Below are positions 9,748 to 18,820 of a stretch of 64,000 bases of DNA, piece after piece. The number at the start of each line of letters is the position of its first letter. Positions within the stretch are counted from its first letter, which is position 1. The DNA comes from an uncultured Flavobacteriales bacterium (GTDB lineage: Bacteria > Bacteroidota > Bacteroidia > Flavobacteriales_D > Crocinitomicaceae), in the NCBI GenBank assembly GCA_903939755.1, contig CAJAII010000020.1, positions 62,001 to 126,000 of the forward strand, read 5' to 3'. Both the position numbers and the translations under genes were made by a program. The notes beneath the pieces were generated by a model, which was given only the letters and a program-made list of their open reading frames with translations, was not told where the DNA came from and searched no databases.

Positions 9748-11508
9748 TTAACTGTTCATTGAAATAAGAAATTCTTCATTTGAAATGGTGTTTTCCATAT
9801 GTGATTTAAGGAATTCCATAGCTTCCACTGGATTCATATCGGCAATGAATTTACGCATCACCCATACACGTTGCAAAATATCTTTGCTAACGAGCAAGTC
9901 CTCTCTGCGTGTTCCTGATGCGGTAATGTCAATTGCTGGATAAATTCTTCGATTAGAAATTTTTCGGTCTAATTGTAATTCCATATTACCTGTCCCTTTG
10001 AATTCTTCAAAAATAACTTCATCCATTTTAGAACCTGTCTCTGTTAAGGCGGTAGCAATAATGGTTAGGGAGCCACCATTCTCAATTTTTCGAGCCGATC
10101 CAAAGAATCTTTTTGGTTTATGCAAAGCATTCGCATCTACACCACCAGATAAAACTTTTCCTGAAGCAGGAGAAACGGTATTGTAGGCACGTGCTAAACG
10201 CGTAATTGAATCGAGAAGAATACAAACGTCATGGCCACATTCAACCATTCTTTTTGCTTTCTCCAATACCATATTTGCCACTTTTACGTGTCTTTCAGCT
10301 GGTTCGTCAAAGGTAGAGGCGATAACTTCTGCTTTTACACTTCTCGCCATATCAGTAACTTCTTCAGGTCGCTCATCAATTAATAAAACGATTAGGTATG
10401 TTTCTGGATGGTTGGCCGCAATAGCATTCGCAACGTCCTTCAATAACATGGTTTTACCAGTTTTAGGTTGCGCGACAATCATACCGCGTTGTCCTTTACC
10501 GATTGGCGCAAACAAATCCATAACTCGCGTAGATAATGTCTCTTGAGCGTGGCCTGTCAGTTTAAATTTTTCATCCGGAAATAAGGGGGTTAAATATTGA
10601 AAAGGAACCCTATCGCGGATGTATGATGGGTGTCGACCATTAATGGATTCTACTTTTACCAAAGGGAAGAATTTTTCTCCTTCTCTTGGCGGACGAATGG
10701 TTCCTTTTACGGTATCACCAGTCTTTAATCCAAACAGTTTAATTTGATTTTGAGAAACATAAATATCATCTGGAGATGGTAAGTAATTATAATCGGAAGA
10801 TCTTAAAAATCCGTAACCATCTTGTATCACTTCGAGAACTCCTTCGGCTGAAACAATTCCAACTAAATCATAATTTTCTTCCATTCTTCTTTGCTGTTCA
10901 CGATCCTGTTGAGATGGCGCTGATGCTGCAGATGGATCTTGATTGGGATTAGATGGAGTGTTATTCGGCTGTCGTTGATTGGGGTTCTCTTGTTGATTAT
11001 GTGGCTGCCGTTGATTGGGATTTTCCTGCTGATTATGCCCTTGTTTCTGATTTGGATTTCTATTTGGGCGCGGAGAATTAGCAGCTTTTTCAACAGGTTC
11101 TTTAGGTAGAACTTTCTCTTCGGCTTGTTCTTCTTCGATTTTTGGTTCAGTAATTTCCTCGATCGCTTGTACCTCAACTGAAATAGTTGTTTCCTCTACA
11201 TCTGTTTCAAATGAAAGCATCGCTTGGTCATTTTTAGGCACTTCCTTTTCCATTTTTGGCATCGGTGGAATAGAAGAATTGGTATTTTCAACCACTATTT
11301 TTCTAGGTCGCTTTTCTCTTCCGCTAGGACTAGTTTCTTTCGCTTCCGTATTTATTTTATCGACTTTTTCTTCCGAAGTAGTTGAACTATTTAATATAGC
11401 ACTAATTAAAGCTGCTTTTTTTAAGGATTCTATATTTTGTAGACCTATAGTGGCAGCGATAATACGCAAATCATTTAGTGTTTTATTCTCTAATTCTTTT
11501 TGATCCAT
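9748..11508 (-). CDS. rho: Transcription termination factor Rho with a long disordered insert
   Basis: Rho is the hexameric RNA helicase that ends untranslated transcripts. The Rho N-terminal helical domain is at residues 3-45 ([14 protein letters not shown]). Next comes a 160-residue low-complexity insert (about 48-208), first acidic and then rich in N, Q, P and R. The RNA-binding cold-shock-type domain follows at 215-285 ([15 protein letters not shown]), then the ATPase domain with Walker A QPKTGKT at 347-353, Walker B in [10 protein letters not shown] and the Q/R-loop region. At 586 residues it is longer than the 419 of E. coli, entirely because of the insert. Such inserts are known in Bacteroidetes Rho proteins. 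The ATG at 11508 fits the family start. Confidence 0.96.
   Translation of the reverse strand: MDQKELENKTLNDLRIIAATIGLQNIESLKKAALISAILNSSTTSEEKVDKINTEAKETSPSGREKRPRKIVVENTNSSIPPMPKMEKEVPKNDQAMLSFETDVEETTISVEVQAIEEITEPKIEEEQAEEKVLPKEPVEKAANSPRPNRNPNQKQGHNQQENPNQRQPHNQQENPNQRQPNNTPSNPNQDPSAASAPSQQDREQQRRMEENYDLVGIVSAEGVLEVIQDGYGFLRSSDYNYLPSPDDIYVSQNQIKLFGLKTGDTVKGTIRPPREGEKFFPLVKVESINGRHPSYIRDRVPFQYLTPLFPDEKFKLTGHAQETLSTRVMDLFAPIGKGQRGMIVAQPKTGKTMLLKDVANAIAANHPETYLIVLLIDERPEEVTDMARSVKAEVIASTFDEPAERHVKVANMVLEKAKRMVECGHDVCILLDSITRLARAYNTVSPASGKVLSGGVDANALHKPKRFFGSARKIENGGSLTIIATALTETGSKMDEVIFEEFKGTGNMELQLDRKISNRRIYPAIDITASGTRREDLLVSKDILQRVWVMRKFIADMNPVEAMEFLKSHMENTISNEEFLISMNS
10965..11053 (-). 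repeat. In-gene 36-bp tandem repeat in the Rho insert
   Basis: Two imperfect 36-base units, with degenerate flanks, encode [12 protein letters not shown] followed by close variants. The repeat keeps the reading frame and produces the polar, glutamine/asparagine-rich part of the Rho insert. Confidence 0.7.
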
Positions 11509-11617
11509 GAAATTGATTTGATTTTTATAAGGAAGATTTGATTGGGATTAGGACGTGGCCTATATAATAGAATGCAAGTATATGAATTATTTTTGATTAT
11601 AAATCACTTTAATGAAA

Positions 11618-12883
11618 TTATGTTTTACGTTTTTTCTTTTTAGCCGCAGGGAATAATATATTATTTAAAATAAGACGATAGCCAGGTGAATTTGGGTGCA
11701 GATTTAAATCGGTTTCTGGGTCGTTAACAAAATGTTGGTAATCTTCGGGATCATGACCCGCATAGAAGGTCCATGTGCCTTGTCCTAATTCTCCATGAAT
11801 GTAGCGAGCTGTATTCGCTGCTTTATTTTCACCTAGTATGAGTACATTAGATTTGATGAATTCTTTATTGAAATCTGTTGTTTGTCCCATAAATCCATTG
11901 ATGGTGTTAGTGTGACATTGGGTGAGCATCGTTGGAACAACATCCCATTTAGCGGAAAAATCAAATAGCGTAAAAACATCTAATTGTTCAGTAATAATCC
12001 CTTTGTTTCTTAAATCGGTAGCATCAATATCTGAATATTCGTAAACCATGGGATCTTTGTTTACATGAAAATCTTCAAATGCAAAGGTTTTTGTGAAATC
12101 AAGTTCATCTTGAGAATTGGGGTCAGATCTATCTCCATCAAAAATGGATTCACAAATATCTGTCTCCTCTGCTGCTAAAGCGATATCAAAACTGTCGGTG
12201 CCACTGCACATTGTAAATAGAAACCCGCCTCCGATAACGAAGTTCTTTAAACTTTTAGCTACGGCTAATTTTAGTTCAGAGACTTTTTTAAATCCCAGTA
12301 ATTTGGCATCTTTTTCTGCATTAATAACTTGTCGTTGATACCATGCCTGACCGTTTGCGGAGCTATAGAATTTCCCATATTGTCCTGTAAAATCTTCGTG
12401 ATGTAAATGCATCCAATCGTATTTTGGAAGCGCACCCATCACTATGGCAGAGTCATATATTTTATCATATTTTATTTCTGCGTATTCTAAAACCATGGTT
12501 ACTGCGTCATCCCAAGGTTGTAGGTTTGGAGGAGAATAAACAGCAATTTTTGGTGCTTTTTCCAATTGTACTATTTCCATATTGACTTCTGGATTGCCAA
12601 TTTCATTCTTTATTTGATTCACTTGTCCGTCTGTTAACACTTCATATTTGACTCCACGAATTTTTAATTCTTCTTCAATGGTTTTTAGATGTGGCATTAA
12701 AAAAGATCCACCTCGATAATTCAATAACCACTCAATGGTTAAACCGTTTTCTAAGGTCCAATAAGCTATACCATAAGCTTTTAAATGATTTGTCTGACGG
12801 GTATCCATTGGAATTAATAATTGTGTTGAGAAACAATTAGCCATCCACAAAAAGGAAATAAAAAGAAGGAGAATTTTTTTCAT
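11618..12883 (-). CDS. Secreted conserved Bacteroidetes protein, sometimes labelled asparagine synthetase B
   Basis: The 421-residue protein has a signal peptide (MKKILLLFISFLWMANCFST) followed by a mature start QLLIPMDTRQTNHLKAYG. I recall closely similar Bacteroidetes proteins carrying the automatic name asparagine synthetase B, but nothing visible supports it: there is no N-terminal catalytic Cys and no ATP pyrophosphatase loop. A GGGFLFTMCSGTDSF segment (near residue 220) resembles a nucleophile elbow of the class I glutamine-amidotransferase-like fold. Residues about 355-395 (ILGENKAANTARYIHGELG, then TFYAGHDPE) also look conserved. It starts six bases after the dnaB stop, so it is in the dnaB operon. 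The lysine-rich tail (AAKKKKRKT) is unusual for a secreted protein. Function unknown. Confidence 0.75.
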   Translation of the reverse strand: MKKILLLFISFLWMANCFSTQLLIPMDTRQTNHLKAYGIAYWTLENGLTIEWLLNYRGGSFLMPHLKTIEEELKIRGVKYEVLTDGQVNQIKNEIGNPEVNMEIVQLEKAPKIAVYSPPNLQPWDDAVTMVLEYAEIKYDKIYDSAIVMGALPKYDWMHLHHEDFTGQYGKFYSSANGQAWYQRQVINAEKDAKLLGFKKVSELKLAVAKSLKNFVIGGGFLFTMCSGTDSFDIALAAEETDICESIFDGDRSDPNSQDELDFTKTFAFEDFHVNKDPMVYEYSDIDATDLRNKGIITEQLDVFTLFDFSAKWDVVPTMLTQCHTNTINGFMGQTTDFNKEFIKSNVLILGENKAANTARYIHGELGQGTWTFYAGHDPEDYQHFVNDPETDLNLHPNSPGYRLILNNILFPAAKKKKRKT

Positions 12884-12889
12884 ACAGTA

Positions 12890-14431
12890 TTAGAAAGGGG
12901 TATCTTCTTTTGAATTATCTAAAAAATCATTGATGCCATTATCGGCACTCATTTTACTAGGCATAGTATATGTATTTGCTTCTGATTCAAATGTATTATC
13001 AAATGTTGAATCATTGTTGTCATACGCCTGGGTTAAATTCTCAAATCGTGCATATTCAGGTACAAAACGTAATCTTACACGATCTGTCTTTCCATTTCTA
13101 TGTTTTGCAATGATTATTTCTCCAATTCCATGGTTAGAATTACCGTCATCATCTTTAACTATACCATAATAATCCGGTCTATAGATAAAAGAAACAATAT
13201 CAGCATCTTGTTCAATCGCTCCAGATTCTCTTAAATCTGATAAAATTGGTTTCTTGTCCCCACCACGTTGTTCCACTGATCTACTTAACTGAGCAAGTGC
13301 AATAATTGGGATATTTAGTTCCTTCGCAATTTCTTTAATCGACCTAGAAATATTGGATATTTCTTGTTCTCGATTACCAGATCCTTTGCCATCTTTAGCT
13401 GACATTAATTGCAAGTAATCAATAATAACCAGTTGTATGTCATGTTGGGCTTTTAACCTTCTACATTTCGCTCGAAAATCAAAAATACTGATGGCGGGTG
13501 TATCATCGATAAAAATTGGTGCTGCGGATAATGCAGTTATTCGACTGTGTAATTGTTGAAATTCATGATCAGCAAGATTACCCTTTCTTAGTTTTTCTGA
13601 GTCAATACGAGCCTCTCCAGCAATTAATCTTTTCACTAACTGCACAGCTGACATTTCTAAGGAAAAAACAGCTACCCCCATGTTATAATCAACGGCTGTA
13701 TTTCTTGCCATGGAAAGAACGAGGGCAGTTTTTCCCATACCTGGTCTCGCAGCAATTACGATCATATCAGATCTTTGCCATCCCGATGTGATTTTATCCA
13801 ATTCATGGAAACCACTTGGTGTCCCTGAGATGCCATCTGGATTGTTTCGAGCTTTTTCAATTTCAGCAATGGCATCACCGACAATGTTTTGCATGGTTGA
13901 TGCTTGCTTCGTCATATTTGATTCAGCAATTTGAAATAAGTTAGATTCTGCTTTATTTAGCAAGTCAAAGACATCAAAAGTTTCGTCGTATGCATCTCGA
14001 ATTATTTCGCTACTTACTTTTATTAATTCACGTTTTATGAATTTCTCGGCAATAATTCGTGCGTGAAATTCGATATGAGCCGATGAGGCAACCCTATTTG
14101 TTAATTGGGCAATATACGCAACTCCTCCAGCAGCCTCTAATTCTCCATTTTTTTGTAATCTGTCGGTTACTGTGATTAAATCTACTGGTTTTGTACTCGC
14201 AAATAATTCATGCATCGCACCATAAATGAACTGGTGCCTAGGATCGTAAAAGCTTTCTTTGGTAATAATGTTAATGGTATCGTTTAAGGCTTCTTTTTCA
14301 AGCATCATCGCTCCTAAGACGACTTGCTCAATATCAGTTGCTTGTGGGGGTATTTTTCCAATGTCTCCTGTTAAAACCGATGGGTTTTTTATACGAACAT
14401 TGGGTTTACGATTATTTTCAATATTATCCAT
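12890..14431 (-). CDS. dnaB: Replicative DNA helicase DnaB
   Basis: DnaB unwinds DNA at the fork as a hexamer. The N-terminal primase-interaction domain is at about residues 25-160 (PPQATDIEQVVLGAMMLEKEA), followed by a linker and a RecA-like domain with Walker A RPGMGKT at 229-235, Walker B in LVIIDYLQLM and the late motif IAKHRNGKTD. The open frame extends upstream to a TTG at 14488, but I place the start at the ATG at 14431 (MDNIENN, 513 residues) because a TAATTTTG -7 box lies just before it and the extra 19 residues do not fit the family. The gene is co-directional with the secreted gene downstream. Confidence 0.95.
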   Translation of the reverse strand: MDNIENNRKPNVRIKNPSVLTGDIGKIPPQATDIEQVVLGAMMLEKEALNDTINIITKESFYDPRHQFIYGAMHELFASTKPVDLITVTDRLQKNGELEAAGGVAYIAQLTNRVASSAHIEFHARIIAEKFIKRELIKVSSEIIRDAYDETFDVFDLLNKAESNLFQIAESNMTKQASTMQNIVGDAIAEIEKARNNPDGISGTPSGFHELDKITSGWQRSDMIVIAARPGMGKTALVLSMARNTAVDYNMGVAVFSLEMSAVQLVKRLIAGEARIDSEKLRKGNLADHEFQQLHSRITALSAAPIFIDDTPAISIFDFRAKCRRLKAQHDIQLVIIDYLQLMSAKDGKGSGNREQEISNISRSIKEIAKELNIPIIALAQLSRSVEQRGGDKKPILSDLRESGAIEQDADIVSFIYRPDYYGIVKDDDGNSNHGIGEIIIAKHRNGKTDRVRLRFVPEYARFENLTQAYDNNDSTFDNTFESEANTYTMPSKMSADNGINDFLDNSKEDTPF

Positions 14432-14434
14432 AAG

Positions 14435-14442
14435 CAAAATTA
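14435..14442 (-). promoter_or_regulatory. -7 box TAATTTTG three bases before the dnaB start
   Basis: An exact TAnnTTTG match on the minus strand, followed by CTT and then the ATG of dnaB. If used as a -7 box, transcription would begin at or within a few bases of the start codon. Confidence 0.5.
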
Positions 14443-14525
14443 GTAAAACGACTTGAGAGAAAAATGATGGAAGACCAAACTTAAGCAAAAGTTATGAATT
14501 CTTGTTATAAACACTTGTTAATAAT

Positions 14526-15170
14526 TCAACATAATTCTTTGAGGGCTTTTGCAGTTCCTATTTTTAAAGTGATGGTGTCTTTTTCTTTTTTTGGACTTCT
14601 AGCGGGTGAAAATTCTCGCCCGTAAAAGATAATTTGAAGGTGTAATCGATTCCATTTTTCAATTGGAAAGTATTTTTTTGCTTGTTTCTCTGTTTCCACT
14701 ACGCTCTTACCATTCGAAATACCCCAACGCGTTAATAAACGATGGATATGAGTGTCTACTGGGAATGCAGGAATCCCAAATGCTTGGGACATCACAACGG
14801 ATGCTGTTTTATGTCCAACTCCTGGTAACGCTTCCAAGGCTTCGAAGGAAATAGGTACTTCGCCTTGGTGTTCGTTCAGTAGTATTTTTGACAATTCGTG
14901 TATTGCACTGGATTTTTTTGGGGAAAGTCCACATGGCTTAATGATTTCACGTATTTCATTCGGAGATAATTGTATCATCTCTTGCGGCGTTTTTGCTTTT
15001 GCGAACAGAATTGGTGTTATTAAATTCACGCGTGCATCCGTGCATTGTGCGGACAATAAAACGGCTATCAATAAGGTATATGGATCGCTATGAATTAATG
15101 GAATTGGTACTTCAGGGTATTGGGTTTCCAATACATCAATAATATACGCGGCTTTTTCTTTTTTTGTCAT
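14526..15170 (-). CDS. nth: Endonuclease III (DNA glycosylase/AP lyase) without the Fe-S cluster loop
   Basis: The helix-hairpin-helix LPGVGHKTA contains the catalytic lysine K121, and PVDTHIHR holds the catalytic aspartate D139. They correspond to K120 and D138 of the E. coli enzyme, which excises oxidised pyrimidines. The C-terminal region normally carrying four cysteines for a 4Fe-4S cluster reads IIFYGREFSPARSPKKEK and has none, so the cluster is absent; flavobacterial Nth proteins often lack it. Length is 214 residues. The gene starts directly before the J-domain gene's stop and is the last gene of a dnaX-menE-J-nth series. Confidence 0.92.
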   Translation of the reverse strand: MTKKEKAAYIIDVLETQYPEVPIPLIHSDPYTLLIAVLLSAQCTDARVNLITPILFAKAKTPQEMIQLSPNEIREIIKPCGLSPKKSSAIHELSKILLNEHQGEVPISFEALEALPGVGHKTASVVMSQAFGIPAFPVDTHIHRLLTRWGISNGKSVVETEKQAKKYFPIEKWNRLHLQIIFYGREFSPARSPKKEKDTITLKIGTAKALKELC

Positions 15171-16007
15171 TTAGTAATATCCAAAGGTTAGCAGATGAAT
15201 TATTTTTAGGTCATTTAGTAAAAAAAGCAATAATAAGCCAGATGAAATGGTGAAGGTGAGGTAGTTTCCTAGCACAAAAAATACATTGTTCCGCTTGTAA
15301 AAACGAATGACAATTGGTAAGATCAAGAAGATAAATAAAACCGCTTGTGCCCAATAAAATGTGAAATGAATAGTGGTCCTTGTCCTGTTTTCATCACTTC
15401 TACTTTCTACGTAGACAGGTTGGTGAAAAATACTTGTTTTAGCTAAAATTAGTTGCGGTAAATTATCTAGTTTATGGATGTTTTGGTGATTGAGCCAAAG
15501 CGTTTGACCATTTTTAAACTTAACTTCATACACATAGTCATTCCCTATACTATGACTTGGGTTGGCAGAGAAATCTTCAACGGTTTCAATGGATTCTTTA
15601 AGGGGTAAAAAATCATCTGCAATGATTCCAAGTAAGCAGATTGCTCCAATTATAGCAACCAGGTTAACGATCCTTTTTTTCCAGCCCAAACGAAAAGAAT
15701 TATAGAAATGTAATAGCTCTTCCGCTTCTTGTTTCTTAAGTTGCTCTGCTCTTTTCCATGCATTTTCATGAAATTTTTGTTCGGCTGTTTTTTGAGTAGG
15801 GGGAATGTCCTTTCTCGTAGCGGTAAAGTCTCGATTTAATATGTGTTCGTATGCGTCCTTTATTTCTTGAAATAGCTTGGTTGAGTTTTCATCCTTGTTT
15901 TTATCAGGATGAAATTTCTTGGCGAGTTCTCGGTACCTCTTTTTTACCAAAGTATCGTTTGCCGAACTTGATAGACCTAGAATTTTATAGTATTTTTCGC
16001 CAGGCAT
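15171..16007 (-). CDS. Membrane-bound J-domain protein
   Basis: The N-terminal J domain (YYKILGLSSSANDTLVKKRY, with HPD in KKFHPDKNKD) would stimulate an Hsp70 ATPase. After a charged stretch come one hydrophobic segment near residue 115 (IVNLVAIIGAICLLGI), a soluble extracytoplasmic-like region and two more near the C-terminus. It is therefore a membrane-anchored Hsp70 co-chaperone of unknown client, not DnaJ itself (that gene is at 45 kb). The frame opens at a GTG at 16013, but the ATG at 16007 (MPGEKYY) is more likely. It overlaps the menE 3' end by 23 bases and abuts nth, implying translational coupling. Confidence 0.82.
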   Translation of the reverse strand: MPGEKYYKILGLSSSANDTLVKKRYRELAKKFHPDKNKDENSTKLFQEIKDAYEHILNRDFTATRKDIPPTQKTAEQKFHENAWKRAEQLKKQEAEELLHFYNSFRLGWKKRIVNLVAIIGAICLLGIIADDFLPLKESIETVEDFSANPSHSIGNDYVYEVKFKNGQTLWLNHQNIHKLDNLPQLILAKTSIFHQPVYVESRSDENRTRTTIHFTFYWAQAVLFIFLILPIVIRFYKRNNVFFVLGNYLTFTISSGLLLLFLLNDLKIIHLLTFGYY

Positions 16008-16992
16008 TTGCACTTGTTTTTTCCAGTGTTAATGTACGATTAATTTTACCATTAGCTGTTTTAATAAATTCTTTAATGGTTTGAAAATATTTGGGAAGCT
16101 CGAATTTTCCAAGTATTTCAGAGAAATCAGCTTTGAATAATTGTAAGGAATCATTGGATTCTACTAAAAGAACGATGACTTGTCCAAGTTTTTTGTCTGG
16201 AATGCTCGAAATAAAGTAGGGGTGAGGGATCACTTGGCCTACACGATGCTCTATACTTTCAGGAAAAAATTTCATTCCACCTGAGTTAATGCAATTATCG
16301 GAACGGCCAATCCAATCAAAGGTGCTTGGGTTTAGTAATTCTACTATATCCCTAGTTTCAATAGGCATTTCGCTTATTTCTGGAAAGGAAATGATCAATT
16401 CGTTCGATTGATTACAAGAAAAATGAATTCCTGGTAGCGCATGGTAATGATTTGTTGATTCAATTGATAGTCTCCGAAGCGCAACATGAGAGATCGTTTC
16501 TGTCATTCCAAAAGTATGGTATATTCTCGAAATGGATTTTGCCGCTTCCTGTTCCAACTGTCGGTTTATAGGCGCACCGCCAACAATGATCGTTTCTATT
16601 GGTTTGATAATTTGACTTTGCAGGTAATTTTCTAGCTGAAGTGGAACCATTGCGCTAAAATGAATAGGCTCATTTATTTTTACTAATGTGTTTGCACTAA
16701 CTTCAGAAACGATGAGATGGGCATCGTTCACAAGTGCCCTAACTAACATCATTTTACCGGCAATTGTTTTGGTAGAAAGTCCCAAATGTAGGGTGGAAGC
16801 ATCAGCGATCTGTAGGTATGCTAATGTTTTTTTAGCACTCATTAGCATGTGCTCTTTCTTTATATGGATGGTTTTTGGAGGTCCTGTTGAACCGGAGGTA
16901 TTTACGGAGATAAGATCATCACTACTTTCCCATTCTTTTAGAAAAGTCGCGATGGAGTTTTTTCGAGAAGGGTCGGTGTAGCTGAGTCTCAA
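15985..16992 (-). CDS. menE: O-succinylbenzoate-CoA ligase, short Bacteroidetes form
   Basis: This acyl-CoA synthetase of the menaquinone pathway activates o-succinylbenzoate with ATP and CoA. It has the AMP-binding P-loop TSGSTGPPK (about residues 32-40), the YHTFGMTETISH motif, the hinge region DWIGRSDNCINSGGMK and the C-terminal catalytic lysine in ANGKINR. At 335 residues it lacks roughly the first hundred residues of E. coli MenE, a shortening common in this phylum. The start is TTG: no ATG is available before the P-loop. No other men genes lie in the window. A ten-base A-run precedes the gene. Confidence 0.85.
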   Translation of the reverse strand: MRLSYTDPSRKNSIATFLKEWESSDDLISVNTSGSTGPPKTIHIKKEHMLMSAKKTLAYLQIADASTLHLGLSTKTIAGKMMLVRALVNDAHLIVSEVSANTLVKINEPIHFSAMVPLQLENYLQSQIIKPIETIIVGGAPINRQLEQEAAKSISRIYHTFGMTETISHVALRRLSIESTNHYHALPGIHFSCNQSNELIISFPEISEMPIETRDIVELLNPSTFDWIGRSDNCINSGGMKFFPESIEHRVGQVIPHPYFISSIPDKKLGQVIVLLVESNDSLQLFKADFSEILGKFELPKYFQTIKEFIKTANGKINRTLTLEKTSANAWRKIL

Positions 16993-17030
16993 GAAATATT
17001 TTTTTTTTCGGTCACACTTATAGTAGGGAC

Positions 17031-18751
17031 TTAATAATCGATGTCTAAGTTAAAGGTGTTTTTTAGAATCATTAAATTGGCATTCTTATTTGCTAAGGCG
17101 TTGAATTTATCTTGCCCGGTAATAGGTGCTACTTTTACGACTTCTTCGTTGGTGACTTGTAGCTCAATTTCAATGTATTCATTTTTAAGTGTTTTCCGTA
17201 AAAATGTGATGAAATCTTGTAAAAGTGGGCGGATGTATTCTATTTGTATGTTATTTTCAACTGTTAATGTTATTTTTTCGATGTTAACAAAGCTAGGTTC
17301 TCTCTTCGTTAATGCATGGAAGAAGGTGTCTTTGCCTATTTCTTTCATCGTGAAAGCGTATTGTTTCCAAGCCATTATTAGCTGATCGGAACTAAAAAGT
17401 TCTCTCGCTTTTTCCTCCAATGATTTGAGCTGTCTTTCTTTTTCCTCTGCCAATGCTTGTTTGATACTTATTGTTTTGGAAGGCGTCTTGGTAGGGAGGT
17501 TTTCAGCTTGTGTATTGACAAGCTTGTTTACATATAATTTTGTGGCTGGTTCTTTTACATTTTCTTCAATAATCCTACGTGGTGTTTCTTTCCGTAACGA
17601 TTGAGCCGGAAAAGGAAGGATTGAAATGGCCTCAGTTAGTCCTTTTTTTTTTCGAGCTCCTGTTGTAAAGAACACATCTGCATAAGGACGATTTCGATGA
17701 GCAAGCGGTGATTTTTGGATTGTTTGTATTCCACATCGGCTTTGCTGATCACATACAAGGCGCGCATAATTTGCTTCGCTTCCCAAGGCTTGGCTTGTAC
17801 GTTAAATCTAGCTTTTACGCTTTCAGGAACTTCTAGTAATACAACAGTTCGTGGATCTTTACATATCAATAAACTACGAAAGTGATCGGAGAGACCATTT
17901 AAAAATGAGTGACCATCGAATCCCTTCTCTAGAATTTCATTCAATAATAGTAAGGATGACGAAATATCCTCTGCAAAGAAGAAATCTAATAGTTTAAAGT
18001 AATAATCGTAATCTAGCACATGTAGATTCGTAACGACATCTTGAAAAGTTAAATTGTTACCTCCAAAACTTACGACTTGATCAAATATTGACAAGGCATC
18101 TCGCAACGCGCCATCCGCTTTCATTGCAATAAGGTGTAGGGCTTCTGGTTCCGCTGTCACTCCTTCTTTTACGGCTATTTCACTAAGGTGATCAGCAATA
18201 TCTTTTATCCGTATTTTTTCAAAATCAAAGATTTGACAACGCGATAAGATGGTTGGAATAACTTTGTGTTTTTCGGTTGTTGCTAAGATGAAAATAGCAT
18301 GCTTAGGCGGTTCTTCGAGTGTTTTTAAAAACGAATTAAACGCTGCCGTTGATAAACCATGGACCTCATCTAGAATGTATATTTTATGTTTTCCAATTTG
18401 TGGTGGGATTCTTACTTGTTCAATTAAGACGCGCATATCATCAATTCCACTATTTGATGCAGCATCTAATTCAAATATGTTTAATGAATTCCCACTGTTA
18501 AAGGAAATGCATGAATCACAGGTGTCACATGCTTCAATGTTTTCACTTGGATGAAAGCAATTCACTGTTTTTGCTAAAATCCTTGCGATGGTTGTTTTAC
18601 CAACTCCACGAGAACCACAAAATAAAAATGCTTGTGCTAAGTGATTGTTTTTGATGGCACTTTTTAGGGTAGCAGAGATGGATTTTTGGCCTACGACGGT
18701 ATCGAAAGTCTGTGGCCTATATTTTCGAGCTGAAACAACGAAATCACTCAT
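17031..18751 (-). CDS. dnaX: DNA polymerase III gamma/tau subunit, long (tau-type) form made by -1 frameshift
   Basis: Two overlapping frames together encode a complete DnaX. The first gives residues 1-370 (clamp-loader ATPase), ending ELEKKK. The second continues GLTEAISILP to NLDIDY, giving a 573-residue product. The C-terminal part is clearly coding, with a domain at about 440-570 (MAWKQYAFTMKEIGKDTFF, then an NNIQIEYIRPLLQDF strand-helix) like the tails of other Bacteroidetes DnaX proteins. The frames join at an A AAA AAG heptamer inside an A10 run (17642-17652) by a -1 shift. Tau-type DnaX links the clamp loader to the polymerase and helicase. Alternatives are transcript slippage adding one A, or an error or real mutation in the homopolymer. 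Confidence 0.8.
17636..18751 (-). CDS. dnaX: DNA polymerase III clamp-loader ATPase, short (gamma-type) product of dnaX
   Basis: This is the product if the ribosome stays in frame: 371 residues ending KKKD, with the stop one codon after the slippery AAG. Walker A is GSRGVGKT at 46-53. Zinc-binding cysteines are C65, C75, C78 and C81. Walker B is ILDEVH at 126-131, sensor 1 lies around ATTEKHK, and the SRC arginine-finger motif is at 170-172. The ATPase domains and the domain III collar are complete, so this short form should still assemble as a clamp-loader subunit, as E. coli gamma does. A TAAATTTG -7 box stands four bases before the ATG. Confidence 0.85.
   Translation of the reverse strand: MSDFVVSARKYRPQTFDTVVGQKSISATLKSAIKNNHLAQAFLFCGSRGVGKTTIARILAKTVNCFHPSENIEACDTCDSCISFNSGNSLNIFELDAASNSGIDDMRVLIEQVRIPPQIGKHKIYILDEVHGLSTAAFNSFLKTLEEPPKHAIFILATTEKHKVIPTILSRCQIFDFEKIRIKDIADHLSEIAVKEGVTAEPEALHLIAMKADGALRDALSIFDQVVSFGGNNLTFQDVVTNLHVLDYDYYFKLLDFFFAEDISSSLLLLNEILEKGFDGHSFLNGLSDHFRSLLICKDPRTVVLLEVPESVKARFNVQAKPWEAKQIMRALYVISKADVEYKQSKNHRLLIEIVLMQMCSLQQELEKKKD
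17642..17652 (-). other. dnaX: Candidate programmed frameshift site A AAA AAG in dnaX
   Basis: In zero frame the minus strand reads GAA AAA AAA AAG GAC TAA. The last part is the heptamer A AAA AAG in the same phase as the E. coli dnaX slip site. An AGGAG lies eight bases upstream of the heptamer (in CAGGAGCTCG), comparable to the stimulatory Shine-Dalgarno of E. coli dnaX. The next stop is one codon away. A 7-bp stem (arms 17588-17594 and 17607-17614 on the plus strand) lies about 28 bases downstream, farther than usual for a stimulator. Confidence 0.7.
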
Positions 18752-18755
18752 GTAG

Positions 18756-18763
18756 CAAATTTA
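18756..18763 (-). promoter_or_regulatory. -7 box TAAATTTG four bases before the dnaX start
   Basis: An exact TAnnTTTG match on the minus strand, followed by CTAC and ATG. Used as a promoter, it would give an almost leaderless dnaX transcript. No TTTG stands at the 19-base spacing. Confidence 0.45.
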
Positions 18764-18820
18764 ATACTTTTAGGCAAATGGAAGCGAGTATGTAATTAAT
18801 TGTTGATAAAATTATTATGC

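Noticed and set aside
10863..11177. Open frame overlapping the rho insert on the same strand in another frame
   Set aside because: It is very basic and repetitive, as expected from an out-of-frame reading of the low-complexity insert; rho itself is well supported.
16999..17008. A second A10 run before menE as another frameshift site
   Set aside because: It lies in the gap between the dnaX stop and the menE start, where no gene is being read.
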